Shown: positions 33,019 through 40,344 of the stretch, one piece after another
Position numbering within the stretch: the stretch's first letter is position 1
How the letters are laid out: every line of letters begins with the position of its first letter
Assembly: GCA_964498075.1 (NCBI GenBank)
Contig: CAZCGA010000048.1
Span: 1-40,344, forward strand
Length of the DNA stretch: 40,344 nt
Direction of reading: 5' to 3'
DNA from: CAZCGA01 sp964498075
GTDB lineage: Bacteria > Desulfobacterota > Binatia > HRBIN30
Position numbers and translations under genes: made by a program
The notes under the pieces: generated by a model
What the model saw: only the letters and a program-made list of their open reading frames with translations
Told to the model about the DNA's origin: nothing
The model's database searches: none

Positions 33019-35864
33019 CCCAGCAGCGCCGGTACGCACAGCTCCTCGCGGAAGAGTGGGTAAACGAAGCTCGGTCCAAGCTCGTTGCTGGTGAATTGCC
33101 GCCGCACCTGCACGAACGGCGGGCTCGCCCGGTAACACATGAGCTGCCCAGGGTTGTGCTCGGCTCCCGGCGACTCGTTGTTCTTGTTGGTCGGGACACA
33201 CAGGTGCGTCGGCTGCTTGACCCGAACCGTTGCCGTGAACTGATCGAACCGATCTTCGACCGCCACGCCAGTTGGCGTGAACCGCGCCGTGCCCTTGGTC
33301 CGCTTGATCTTGTAGCAGGTGAAATGGTCCAGAGTTGATGAGCTGGGCGCAGCCGGCTGACTGTCGACGTTGGTCGACGTCGGCACCAGCAACCGGTCCG
33401 GCAGGCGCACATCGACGAACAGGGAGCCGAACCGGTCGGTGACCTTCTGGCGGCGCACCGGTAACCGCGCCTCCAGTTCCTTGCGGTTCAGCAGCTGAAG
33501 CGCGTAGCTCTGCAAGTAGTCGGCGTGGGACAGCGCGTCGGCGTTCTCGCCGTTCGCGTTGGTGGGGGAGCAGAGCTTCAGCGGTTTGATCACCTTGGCG
33601 GAAACGGTCCCGAACTGGTCCACCAGGCTCACCGGAGAGGTGACCGGCGTCGTACTCAGGTTGCGCGCTTGGTAACACTGGAAGTCGTCCGGGGGCGGCG
33701 GCACGAACCCGACGGCGTACTGGCTGAAGTGGCTGAGCTTCACGGTCCATGAATTGGCCGCCGGGTCGCACTTCGCCGGGCCGACGCAGGGCGACGTGCA
33801 CGTCGAGTAGTCCAAGGTCGTGCCGGTGAGGCAACCCTTATTACCCGGGCACACTGGGCAAAGGGTGGGAGCTTGTACGGTCCCTTGGTTGTCGCCACAC
33901 GCTCCGGTTAAGGCGATCGGGCAATCCTTGTCGCCGACACAGACCTTGTTCGTCCCCTCGCACTTGCGAGGCGCGGCACCTGGCAGGCACTTTCCCTGCG
34001 TGAACACCGTGAGGGTGCCCTCGTTCAGCTTCGTGGAAGCACCGCCGGCGCCGGTGGCGTCAACGCAGCAGTTTGCCCGACTGCACGCGGTGGACGCCAC
34101 GTTCGTCCACTTGAAGGTGGCGGTGACATGGGTCGGAAACTGTTGTCCGGAGGGTTCCAGTTGGATACAGGCGGCGACCCTCCCGATGGAATTCCGCAGC
34201 GCAAAGTCGCACGTGCCGGCTGGGTCAGGCGCGGTCTTAACCAAATTGACGTTGATCGGGTTCGGAAGATCGTCCAACGGAATCGCCAAGTCGACCGTCG
34301 GCGAACTGATGGTGCAGGTGTTGGTATTCGAATCGTAGGTGCCGTTCGTGCACGTGTGGTTGGGGCCGCCAACGAATGTGCCCTTGGAGGCTGCGGGGTC
34401 GCAGCCCGGAACCAGGGCGTTTTGACATCCGCCGTTCACCGGGTCGCAACTGTCAATCGTGCAAGGGTTGTCGGTGGGGATGTCGTGGCAGTCCGGCGGC
34501 GGACCGCTGACGCACGTGCCGTTCTGGCATGTGTCGTTCGTCGTGCAGACGTTGTTGTCCGTGCAGGATGTCCCGGTCAGGGGCGTATGCGTGCAGCCGC
34601 TGTCGTGATCACACGAGTCGCTCGTGCAGTCATTGTGGTCTTCGCAGTCCAGGCTCGCGCCGTTGCAGTACCCAGCAGACCCTCCCCCACCGCAGACCTC
34701 GTTCACGGTGCAGGCATTATGATCATCGCACGAAATCCCGCCTGGGGCCTCATGGAATGCCATTCCGTTGATTTCGCCGAAAGCGCGGTCCACGAAGATT
34801 TGTGGGCTGTCGGGCGTAAGGTAGTCGAAACGACCGATCGTCGTATAATGGCCAGCCCCTTCATTTTGGCAATCATATAACCGTACGATCTCCGCATAAG
34901 GTCCGGGTCCGGATTGGTCATGCTGGAATACCATGTCGTCCGGGGCGTCGGCGATTTTGTTACCGCAGGGATGCGCGAAGGACCCGAGTGCTCCGACATT
35001 CGGTAGATCCCTAGCCGAAGCGTAGTAAACCTGGCCTGCACTAAAAGATACGTAGATTGTCTCGACCAGGGGTAGGTCACAATTGAATGCCACACCGATA
35101 GGCGAAAAAAGTCCATCATTAAAATGATCTCCTCCTAGCGCATTGCGGATGAAGGCTCCGGTTCTCGCGTCGTACTCCTTCAAGTACCCTACGTCGTCAC
35201 CTCCCGGTCCCAGGACGCGGACAACTCCCCCGCCAAGGTCCCCTGCTCTTGATACTTGACCAGTTACAGCAACGTATAGTTTTTCTTGCCTGCAATCGAA
35301 TGCCAATCCTGCGGGCCTCTCCAGGCTACTAACAAAGTTATCAATGAATAGTCCACTGTCACCATGGTACCGCTTCACGTACCCATCCGGTTGTGATCCG
35401 GTGTTCACTATGTACAGATCCCCACCGGGGCCGAATGCCATGTGTGCTCTGCTCCAGTGATTGAGGGGTGTGGTGTCCAACCCACCACTGCCGGGAGTAA
35501 CGAAGACACCCATGTATTGCCCCGTATTGCCGTCGAAGCGGCGCACGTCATTGGCTGCGGTCAGGACATAGAGGTTGCCGTCGGGGCCGAACTTGATATC
35601 TCGAACCGTCACGCCGACGCTTGCGAAGGTTTGCGGGGTCGGGTCCGCCGGGCGACGATATTCATAGGCATCGATGGAGCTATCGTAGCAAAACCGCAGC
35701 ACGTCGGTGCCCGTTCCGACGTAGAGGGGGTTGCAGCACGCATACGCCCTGCCTGGAACAGCGGCGAGAGTCGCGGCCAATAGGGCAGCTCCGGCGATTA
35801 CCATTCTCCAGTGTCGCATCGCCGCACCTCTCCGGGTATCGCCTTGCTCCGTGATGCTCTTCAT
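33015..35864 (-). CDS. Secreted beta-propeller / Cys-rich protein with DUF7450-like repeats
   Basis: Predicted secreted protein of about 949 aa. Order: signal peptide ('VIAGAALLAATLAAVPGRAYA'), an NHL/YncE-like propeller (about 45-370, 'IKFGPDGNLYVLTAANDVRR'), Cys-rich 'DDHNACT'-type repeats (about 375-487), a beta-rich domain of unknown kind with more Cys, and from about 725 repeated modules of the form 'D-F-x-C-Y-x-(A/I)-(R/K)...LC-PTN-NGE' (for example 'DHFTCYKIKRTKGT' and 'HLCVPTNKNNES'), resembling DUF7450. No C-terminal sorting signal or anchor. Four in-frame starts compete: ATG 35975 (ATGA-coupled to the upstream regulator), 35936, 35864 and 35819; several have good ribosome-binding sites. 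I chose 35864 (GGAGAGG 7 bases upstream), but 35819 gives the most compact signal peptide. Function unknown; extracellular binding is likely. Confidence 0.8.
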   Translation of the reverse strand: MKSITEQGDTRRGAAMRHWRMVIAGAALLAATLAAVPGRAYACCNPLYVGTGTDVLRFCYDSSIDAYEYRRPADPTPQTFASVGVTVRDIKFGPDGNLYVLTAANDVRRFDGNTGQYMGVFVTPGSGGLDTTPLNHWSRAHMAFGPGGDLYIVNTGSQPDGYVKRYHGDSGLFIDNFVSSLERPAGLAFDCRQEKLYVAVTGQVSRAGDLGGGVVRVLGPGGDDVGYLKEYDARTGAFIRNALGGDHFNDGLFSPIGVAFNCDLPLVETIYVSFSAGQVYYASARDLPNVGALGSFAHPCGNKIADAPDDMVFQHDQSGPGPYAEIVRLYDCQNEGAGHYTTIGRFDYLTPDSPQIFVDRAFGEINGMAFHEAPGGISCDDHNACTVNEVCGGGGSAGYCNGASLDCEDHNDCTSDSCDHDSGCTHTPLTGTSCTDNNVCTTNDTCQNGTCVSGPPPDCHDIPTDNPCTIDSCDPVNGGCQNALVPGCDPAASKGTFVGGPNHTCTNGTYDSNTNTCTISSPTVDLAIPLDDLPNPINVNLVKTAPDPAGTCDFALRNSIGRVAACIQLEPSGQQFPTHVTATFKWTNVASTACSRANCCVDATGAGGASTKLNEGTLTVFTQGKCLPGAAPRKCEGTNKVCVGDKDCPIALTGACGDNQGTVQAPTLCPVCPGNKGCLTGTTLDYSTCTSPCVGPAKCDPAANSWTVKLSHFSQYAVGFVPPPPDDFQCYQARNLSTTPVTSPVSLVDQFGTVSAKVIKPLKLCSPTNANGENADALSHADYLQSYALQLLNRKELEARLPVRRQKVTDRFGSLFVDVRLPDRLLVPTSTNVDSQPAAPSSSTLDHFTCYKIKRTKGTARFTPTGVAVEDRFDQFTATVRVKQPTHLCVPTNKNNESPGAEHNPGQLMCYRASPPFVQVRRQFTSNELGPSFVYPLFREELCVPALLG

Positions 35865-35971
35865 GTGCCCCTCTCCTTTCGATGCGTGTCGAGACCTGGC
35901 CGGAGCGCTACCCCGGCCTGCATGTGTGTGGATCATGATTCCCTCCCCTTGAGAATTTTGATTTGGCCCAT

Positions 35972-36295
35972 TCATGTGCCCTGAGCGTCGTCGCGAACGG
36001 TCATGCAGAAACGGTAGCCGCGCCGCGTATAGGTGCGAATGATGCCGTCGCGGGCGTCGCGTTGGCCGAGGGCGCGGCGCAGCAGGCTCACGCTGCGCAG
36101 CACCGCCCCGTCGCCAACCGGCATGCCGGCCCAGACGTGCTGCAGCAGCTCTTCCTTCGAGATGACGCGATCGCGATGCCGAACCAGGTAATGGAGCAAT
36201 TCGAGCTCTTTGGGCGCCAGACGCATCCGCGCCGTGCCGTGGCGCAGCTCCCAGCGCTGCTCGTCGAGCTCGAAACCGTCGAAGGTGTAGATCAC
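35972..36295 (-). CDS. Stand-alone OmpR/PhoB-type winged-helix DNA-binding protein
   Basis: Protein of 107 aa consisting only of a winged helix-turn-helix domain of the OmpR/ToxR type: 'LAPKELELLHYLVRHRDRVI', then 'SKEELLQHVW', then 'DGIIRTYTRRGYRF', the typical wing. It lacks a receiver, membrane segment or ATPase. It is closely similar to the first 105 residues of the large regulator at 36841-39957. Its stop overlaps the first possible start of the next secreted-protein gene (ATGA), so it may be co-transcribed with and control it. Signal input is unknown. Confidence 0.85.
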   Translation of the reverse strand: MIYTFDGFELDEQRWELRHGTARMRLAPKELELLHYLVRHRDRVISKEELLQHVWAGMPVGDGAVLRSVSLLRRALGQRDARDGIIRTYTRRGYRFCMTVRDDAQGT

Positions 36296-36840
36296 GCACC
36301 ATCGGTACCACGGTGCAGCCCGCCGAGTCCTTACCGAAACCTTACCGTTTTCTTATCAAGTTCTCGGCCGGCGCCCCCCCGTGGTGAGCCCAGGCGCAGT
36401 GGAGGTAGAGCTGTGCGAACGGGGCACGCAGACCCGGCGGCTCAAGCCGCGGCAACGAGAGGCACCCAAGGCCGCCCTGCGAGCGTGTCGATAAACAAGG
36501 ACGCCCCTCGATACGCCGCCAAAAGAAGGCGGCTACTCGGGGTGAGCGGTCTACTGTCTTCGAACAAGCATCCGGAAATCCGTTCGCCCCGAGTAGGCCC
36601 CGTCTTCTCAGGGGCCGTATCGAGGGCTGCCTCGGAGAAAACCGACAGTCCCCTACGCGGCCTCCCCGCCCCTCCGCCCGATGGACATCGTCGTGCCGAG
36701 CGGGGATGGGGGGAGGCCGCGCAGGCGGCCTTGGGTGCCTCTCGTTGCCGCGAGTTCACTCGCCAGGCTGCGAGTCGCGCCGTCGCCCTGCCCGCCGCCG
36801 AGGACGAGCAGCAGATGGGGCCGTCGATAGTTACATAGGA
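36296..36840. other. Long intergenic region dominated by inverted repeats
   Basis: No gene is supported. Frames running through it are compositional by-products of the repeats. It contains the 305-bp nested inverted-repeat element (36448-36752) and the presumed promoter of the small winged-helix gene, which I cannot place. Confidence 0.6.
36448..36752. repeat. 305-bp nested inverted-repeat element (MITE-like)
   Basis: The outer arms 36448-36476 and 36724-36752 are perfectly complementary over 29 bp (beginning CGCGGCAACGAGAGGCACCC). Inside lie two inverted copies of the hairpin repeat family (36504-36549 and 36580-36626), and near the right end an imperfect GGCCTCCCC...GGGGAGGCC pair (about 36659-36718). 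No protein is encoded. The structure fits a non-autonomous transposable element or a compound palindromic repeat. Confidence 0.8.
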
Positions 36841-39800
36841 TCAACGGCGGCCAGGACCCTTCGTGGGCTTCAGCGTTTCGGACAGTAGCGTGCTCGCCTG
36901 CTGGGCGACGCGCGCCATCCCGAGCTCCTCAGCCGTGCGCGCACAGGCGGAGAGCAGGTCGCGCGCCCGTGCGGCGTCACCACGCCGGCGGCGCTTCAGC
37001 AGCAGCCGCGCGTAGTCGAGCTGCGTGCGCGCCGTGAATGGTGGCGCGTCGAGCCGCTGGTTGGCCGCCAGCGCGTTCTCGAAGTGGTGCTCCGCGTCAT
37101 TCAAGCGGTCCGCGGCCAGGGCGAACTGCCCGAGCGCTTGCTCAACGCTAGAGAACACGATGGTGCCGCCGAAGGGAACGACGTTCAGTCCCGCGTGTGG
37201 GAGGAGTCGAGCGTACAATAGTGCGGCACGTTCGCGGTCGGCGAGCGCCCGGCACACTCCGGCAAGGTGCGCCAGCGCTACAAGATCACTGCGGTCGTTC
37301 GCCGGATCAGGCAGCTGGTCGGTAGGCCAGCGTGCCAGCTCGGCGCGCGCTTCGTCAACGGCGTCGAGCTCGCACAGCATGGTCAGCATGCCTGCACGCC
37401 AGCTGCTGTTGTAGGACGCGCGCGGCGCTGCCGCGTTGCGCATGGCAGACTCGATCTCGTTGACGCGGCCTTGCTCGTAGCGCAGATGGCCAAGCGCTAT
37501 CGCAAAGAACTGCGTGAAGTCGATTCCCCGTGCGTGCTGACCGCGCTCCCAACACGCAAAGATGTGTCGCTCGGCTTCGGCAAAGCGCCCGCGCAGCAGC
37601 GCCCACATCACGTCGTTGCCCAACCCGAACCAGTTGAAGAGGGGCCCGGCAGGATGTTCTGCGAGCAGCTGTTCACCATGCCTCACGTTGGCTTCCACGG
37701 CCGCCAAGTCGCCCAACTCCAGCAACGCCGTAAAGCGCGCCGGAGCGGCAAAGTAGAAGAGATAGCCGAGACTCTGAGAGCGCTCGGCGATGTCCACCGC
37801 ATGCTCCGCGCGCGCCAGCCGCTCGGGCGGCGACAGACGCGACCAGGTCGCGTATAGCGTGTCCACCATGACACTCAGCGGTGGCTCGATTCCTAAGGAC
37901 CGCAGCAGGGTGTCCGCCTCGGCGCACAAGGCCACCCGCCGATCGATCGAGTTGGGGGTGAAATGCAGCAGGTGAGCCAGCCGCGCCGCGACCCGCACGC
38001 GCAGCACGCTGGGCGTGGTGCGCGTCAACCGCTCCGCCTCGTTGAGTAAAGCCACTGCCTGATCGTAGGCGGGGCCGAACGCGGGCCCCAAGACGGCAAC
38101 GCTCAGCGCCGCGCGGGCCAGCAGATCGGGGGCATTCGCCTGCCGCGCCACAGCCGCCGCCTTTTCGGCGGCGGCCATGCCGGCCTCGATCTCGTGCGCC
38201 CACCCGCGCGCTTCGGCCAGGGAGATCAGCAGCTCACCTTCGCTCCGAAGGTCGCGCACCGATGTGAGCGCGGCGGTTTCCAGCGCTCGTTCGTACGTCT
38301 TGGCGGCCTCCTGATAGGTGCCGGCGCGGACGGCGCGCTCGGCCGAACGCTTGAGATAGCGCAGCGCCGGCTCGACGCCGGCCCCAGTGCGCGCCACGGC
38401 CACGTAGTGCTCCGCCAGTTGCGGCGCCGCCCTGTCCAGGTCGCCGGCATACAGGTCTTCCAGCGCGGCGGCGACCCGCCAGTGCAGGCGCACACGCTCC
38501 CCCCGTCCGATATTCTGCAGCACCACTTCATGCATCAGTGGGTGGGCAAATCGATACCCCGGCTCGATGGTTGAATCGGGCTCGAGGACGCGGTGGCGCT
38601 CGGCTTCCTCGATGAGTTCGAGGAGTTGGTCGGTGGGGATGCCGGTGGTGCGCTGCAAGAGCTCCACCGCGAAGTGCACGCCGATCGTCGCCGCCGCGGC
38701 CAGGCAGTCGCGGCAGGCATCCGACAGGCGGGCCACACGGCTACCGATCACGTCCCGCACGAGGACCGGAACCTGCGCCGGCAGCGTGCTTGCGGCGGGC
38801 TGCAGCGCGCTGCCCTCGTCGACGAGCAGTCGCACGATCTCGTGAACGAAGAGCGGGTTCCCTTCCGTACGGCCCCACAGCGTGGCGGCCATACCAGCGG
38901 ACAACGCGCTGCCGGCCAATACGCCGGCCAACCTGCCGGTGTCGGCCTGATTCAGACCCTGCAACTGAACGGATTCACAGCGGCCGGTGGCGGTGAGCGT
39001 GGCGCAGACCGATTGCAGCGTCGGCGCCGCCTCGATCTCGTCGTCCCGGAAGGCTGCCAGCATGAGCAGGCGCGCATCGGCTACCGCGGAGGCGACGAAC
39101 GTGAGGGCCTCGAGCGAGGGCGCGTCGGCCCGGTGGAGGTCGTCCAAGACCAGGAGGAGCGGAGCGCCGGCCGCCGCGACACGTACCCATTGCGCGATGG
39201 CGTCCAGTGTTCTGCGGGTAGTGACCTCCGGCGCCACGTCCGGTTCTGTGGGAGCGGCCAAACCTGGATTCGACCAATCCCGTGAGGACGGTTCGGGAAA
39301 GGGTGGATTCGAGACTGGGTCGGTGGTGGCGTGCGCATGTTGCCGCTCAGCCGCGGCTTGCACCCACAGCGCATACGGTGCGTCCGCGGCGCCGGGCAGG
39401 CCGCGTGTCGTCACGACGTGGCCGCCATGTTGGCGTACGAAACGCGCCAGTTCGTGCGCGGTGCGGGTCTTGCCGATTCCGGCGGGGCCGGAGAGCAGCA
39501 CCACGCGTGTGCTGCTCGCGGCAGCCTGTGCCCAGGCCTCGCGCAGTCGTGCGACGGTATGTTCACGACCGACGAACGGGTTCGAGCTATCGACCGGCGA
39601 TTGTAGAGCAGGAGGCTCCGGCTGCGTCGCCGGCGGCACCGGCGTCTCAATCACCCGAACGGCGGCGCTGAATCGGTAGCCGCGCCGCGCGATGGTTTGG
39701 ATGCCATCGCCGTCTCGGTCACGACCACCGATCGCGAGGCGTGCCAAGCTGACGGCGCGCGTCAGGGTTCCGTCGCCGACGAAAACGCCCGGCCAGAGCG

Positions 39801-39957
39801 CCTCCAGAAGTTCCTCGCGATTGACGACACGATCGCGGTGGCGCACGAGGTAGAAGAGCAACGCCAGCTCCTTCGGTTGGACCGCAACCGCAGCGCCGGC
39901 TCGCTGCAACTCCCAGCGCTCCTCATCGAGCTCGCAGTCTCCAAAGGTAAAAACCAT
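36841..39957 (-). CDS. Large wHTH-AAA-TPR transcriptional regulator
   Basis: Cytoplasmic regulator of 1038 aa. Order: winged helix-turn-helix (1-105, 'VQPKELALLFYLVRHRDRVV' and 'IQTIARRGYRF'), a short linker, an AAA_16/STAND-type ATPase (Walker A 'GPAGIGKT' at about 157-164, Walker B 'LLLVLDDLH' at about 267-275), and a long helical C-terminal half with TPR-like repeats ('AAKTYERALETAAL', 'AYDQAVALLNEAERL'). Proteins of this class act as ATP-dependent switches that bind a ligand or partner through the C-terminal repeats. The N-terminal domain is a paralog of the nearby 107-aa protein. ATG 39957 has GGAGGGGGG just upstream; the extension from 39993 has no domain. The target genes are unknown, but the secreted protein at 33015 is a candidate. 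Confidence 0.88.
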   Translation of the reverse strand: MVFTFGDCELDEERWELQRAGAAVAVQPKELALLFYLVRHRDRVVNREELLEALWPGVFVGDGTLTRAVSLARLAIGGRDRDGDGIQTIARRGYRFSAAVRVIETPVPPATQPEPPALQSPVDSSNPFVGREHTVARLREAWAQAAASSTRVVLLSGPAGIGKTRTAHELARFVRQHGGHVVTTRGLPGAADAPYALWVQAAAERQHAHATTDPVSNPPFPEPSSRDWSNPGLAAPTEPDVAPEVTTRRTLDAIAQWVRVAAAGAPLLLVLDDLHRADAPSLEALTFVASAVADARLLMLAAFRDDEIEAAPTLQSVCATLTATGRCESVQLQGLNQADTGRLAGVLAGSALSAGMAATLWGRTEGNPLFVHEIVRLLVDEGSALQPAASTLPAQVPVLVRDVIGSRVARLSDACRDCLAAAATIGVHFAVELLQRTTGIPTDQLLELIEEAERHRVLEPDSTIEPGYRFAHPLMHEVVLQNIGRGERVRLHWRVAAALEDLYAGDLDRAAPQLAEHYVAVARTGAGVEPALRYLKRSAERAVRAGTYQEAAKTYERALETAALTSVRDLRSEGELLISLAEARGWAHEIEAGMAAAEKAAAVARQANAPDLLARAALSVAVLGPAFGPAYDQAVALLNEAERLTRTTPSVLRVRVAARLAHLLHFTPNSIDRRVALCAEADTLLRSLGIEPPLSVMVDTLYATWSRLSPPERLARAEHAVDIAERSQSLGYLFYFAAPARFTALLELGDLAAVEANVRHGEQLLAEHPAGPLFNWFGLGNDVMWALLRGRFAEAERHIFACWERGQHARGIDFTQFFAIALGHLRYEQGRVNEIESAMRNAAAPRASYNSSWRAGMLTMLCELDAVDEARAELARWPTDQLPDPANDRSDLVALAHLAGVCRALADRERAALLYARLLPHAGLNVVPFGGTIVFSSVEQALGQFALAADRLNDAEHHFENALAANQRLDAPPFTARTQLDYARLLLKRRRRGDAARARDLLSACARTAEELGMARVAQQASTLLSETLKPTKGPGRR

Positions 39958-40007
39958 TGCCCCCCTCCGCGATCGCGACCGTCCTAACCCCAATGTGACA
40001 ATAGGAG

Positions 40008-40161
40008 TTCACCACGAAGGGCACGAAGACCACGAAGGACGGGCGTCGGAAATGCTCTCAGGCGGCTTGCCGTAACCTCATTGGCGATGGAGTTGGAGTT
40101 GCGACTCATGAGACCTTCTTTCGGCTGTTCTCTTCGTGCGCTTCGTGTACTTCGTGGTGAA
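40008..40161. repeat. Inverted repeat of ACGAAG units
   Basis: TTCACCACGAAGGGCACGAA begins the left arm (40008-40039), and the right arm (40130-40161) ends CTTCGTGTACTTCGTGGTGAA, its near-complement. Each arm is made of three CACGAAG-like units. This kind of repeat is common between genes in several soil bacterial phyla. The minus-strand frame through it is not credible as a gene. Confidence 0.75.
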
Positions 40162-40279
40162 GATTTTGTCCGATCAAGGCCAACAATGAGTGCGAGTGGT
40201 ACTCCGGAACGTGTCAAGGATGCAAGGGCTGAGCAGGTGCCCTCGGGTGAGAACCGCGAGCATCCGATCGCCAGGGTTC

Positions 40280-40344
40280 TCAGTTCCCCAGGAGGGCGCG
40301 CGGGATGTCGACCACTTTGGCACGCAGGTATTCGCCGAAGCTCT
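40280..40344 (-). CDS. Partial gene, C-terminal 20 residues
   Basis: The minus strand entering from the window end reads 'SFGEYLRAKVVDIPRALLGN' and stops with TGA at 40280-40282. The composition looks like a natural protein end, and a gene is expected here given the local density. No family can be assigned from so few residues. Confidence 0.45.
   Translation of the reverse strand, partial: SFGEYLRAKVVDIPRALLGN

Noticed and set aside
33004..33834. Alternative minus-strand frame suggesting a frameshift in the large secreted protein
   Set aside because: The 33015-35864 frame is continuous with conserved Cys-Tyr modules to its end; the other frame has no domain.
39984..40217. Minus-strand 77-aa frame near the window end
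   Set aside because: Formed by the ACGAAG inverted repeat; no ribosome-binding site or family.

Overview
The window is about 40 kb of GC-rich, densely coding DNA. Most proteins are secreted or membrane-bound, and there are no ribosomal, tRNA or phage genes. Long Thr-Pro linkers, a Cys-rich secreted protein ending in a repeated D-F-x-C-Y module (DUF7450-like), an exosortase with C-terminal sorting signals and the general gene mix suggest an uncultured Gram-negative bacterium of the deltaproteobacterial / Binatota type. This placement is an inference, since no phylogenetic marker is present.

Layout. 1-900: two small minus-strand genes (a conserved 77-aa protein and a DUF6438 lipoprotein). 1154-3772: an M1-like metallopeptidase fused to a beta-propeller. 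3845-17553: the core locus. It holds an exosortase H-like protease/transpeptidase (xrtH) with a partner membrane protein; two very large secreted multidomain proteins on the minus strand (a matrixin metalloprotease and a double NHL propeller) that share a dockerin-like plus cohesin-like C-terminal module; and three plus-strand proteins with signal peptide, Thr-Pro linker and an IP-x-x-S/T-type C-terminal sorting signal, one of which carries a cohesin-like domain. My main hypothesis is that xrtH anchors the three sorted proteins at the surface, and that the anchored cohesin displays the dockerin-bearing protease and propeller, as a cellulosome-like arrangement without cellulases. The domain content is seen in the sequence; the interaction is inferred.

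17586-20005: a three-gene minus-strand unit of a small membrane protein, a MoxR-type AAA+ ATPase with an apparent 2-bp frameshift, and a CoxE-type VWA protein. 20086-23681: a tandem HTH protein derived from transposase DNA-binding domains, a secreted coiled-coil protein and a MATE transporter. 24010-27374: a dCTP-deaminase-family protein and a GH38 alpha-mannosidase. 27363-31750: a gamma-glutamylcyclotransferase-like protein, a helix-hairpin-helix secreted protein, a four-gene unit (aldo/keto reductase, rhodanese, PduO-type cobalamin adenosyltransferase, MBL-fold hydrolase) and a cupin lipoprotein. 31790-32772: a TPR protein and a zinc-ribbon protein.

33015-39957: a DUF7450-like secreted protein preceded by a stand-alone winged-helix regulator, then a large wHTH-AAA-TPR regulator with a homologous DNA-binding domain. 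Intergenic regions here hold several inverted-repeat elements, including a hairpin family whose stems differ between copies but stay complementary. The window ends in the last 20 codons of a minus-strand gene.
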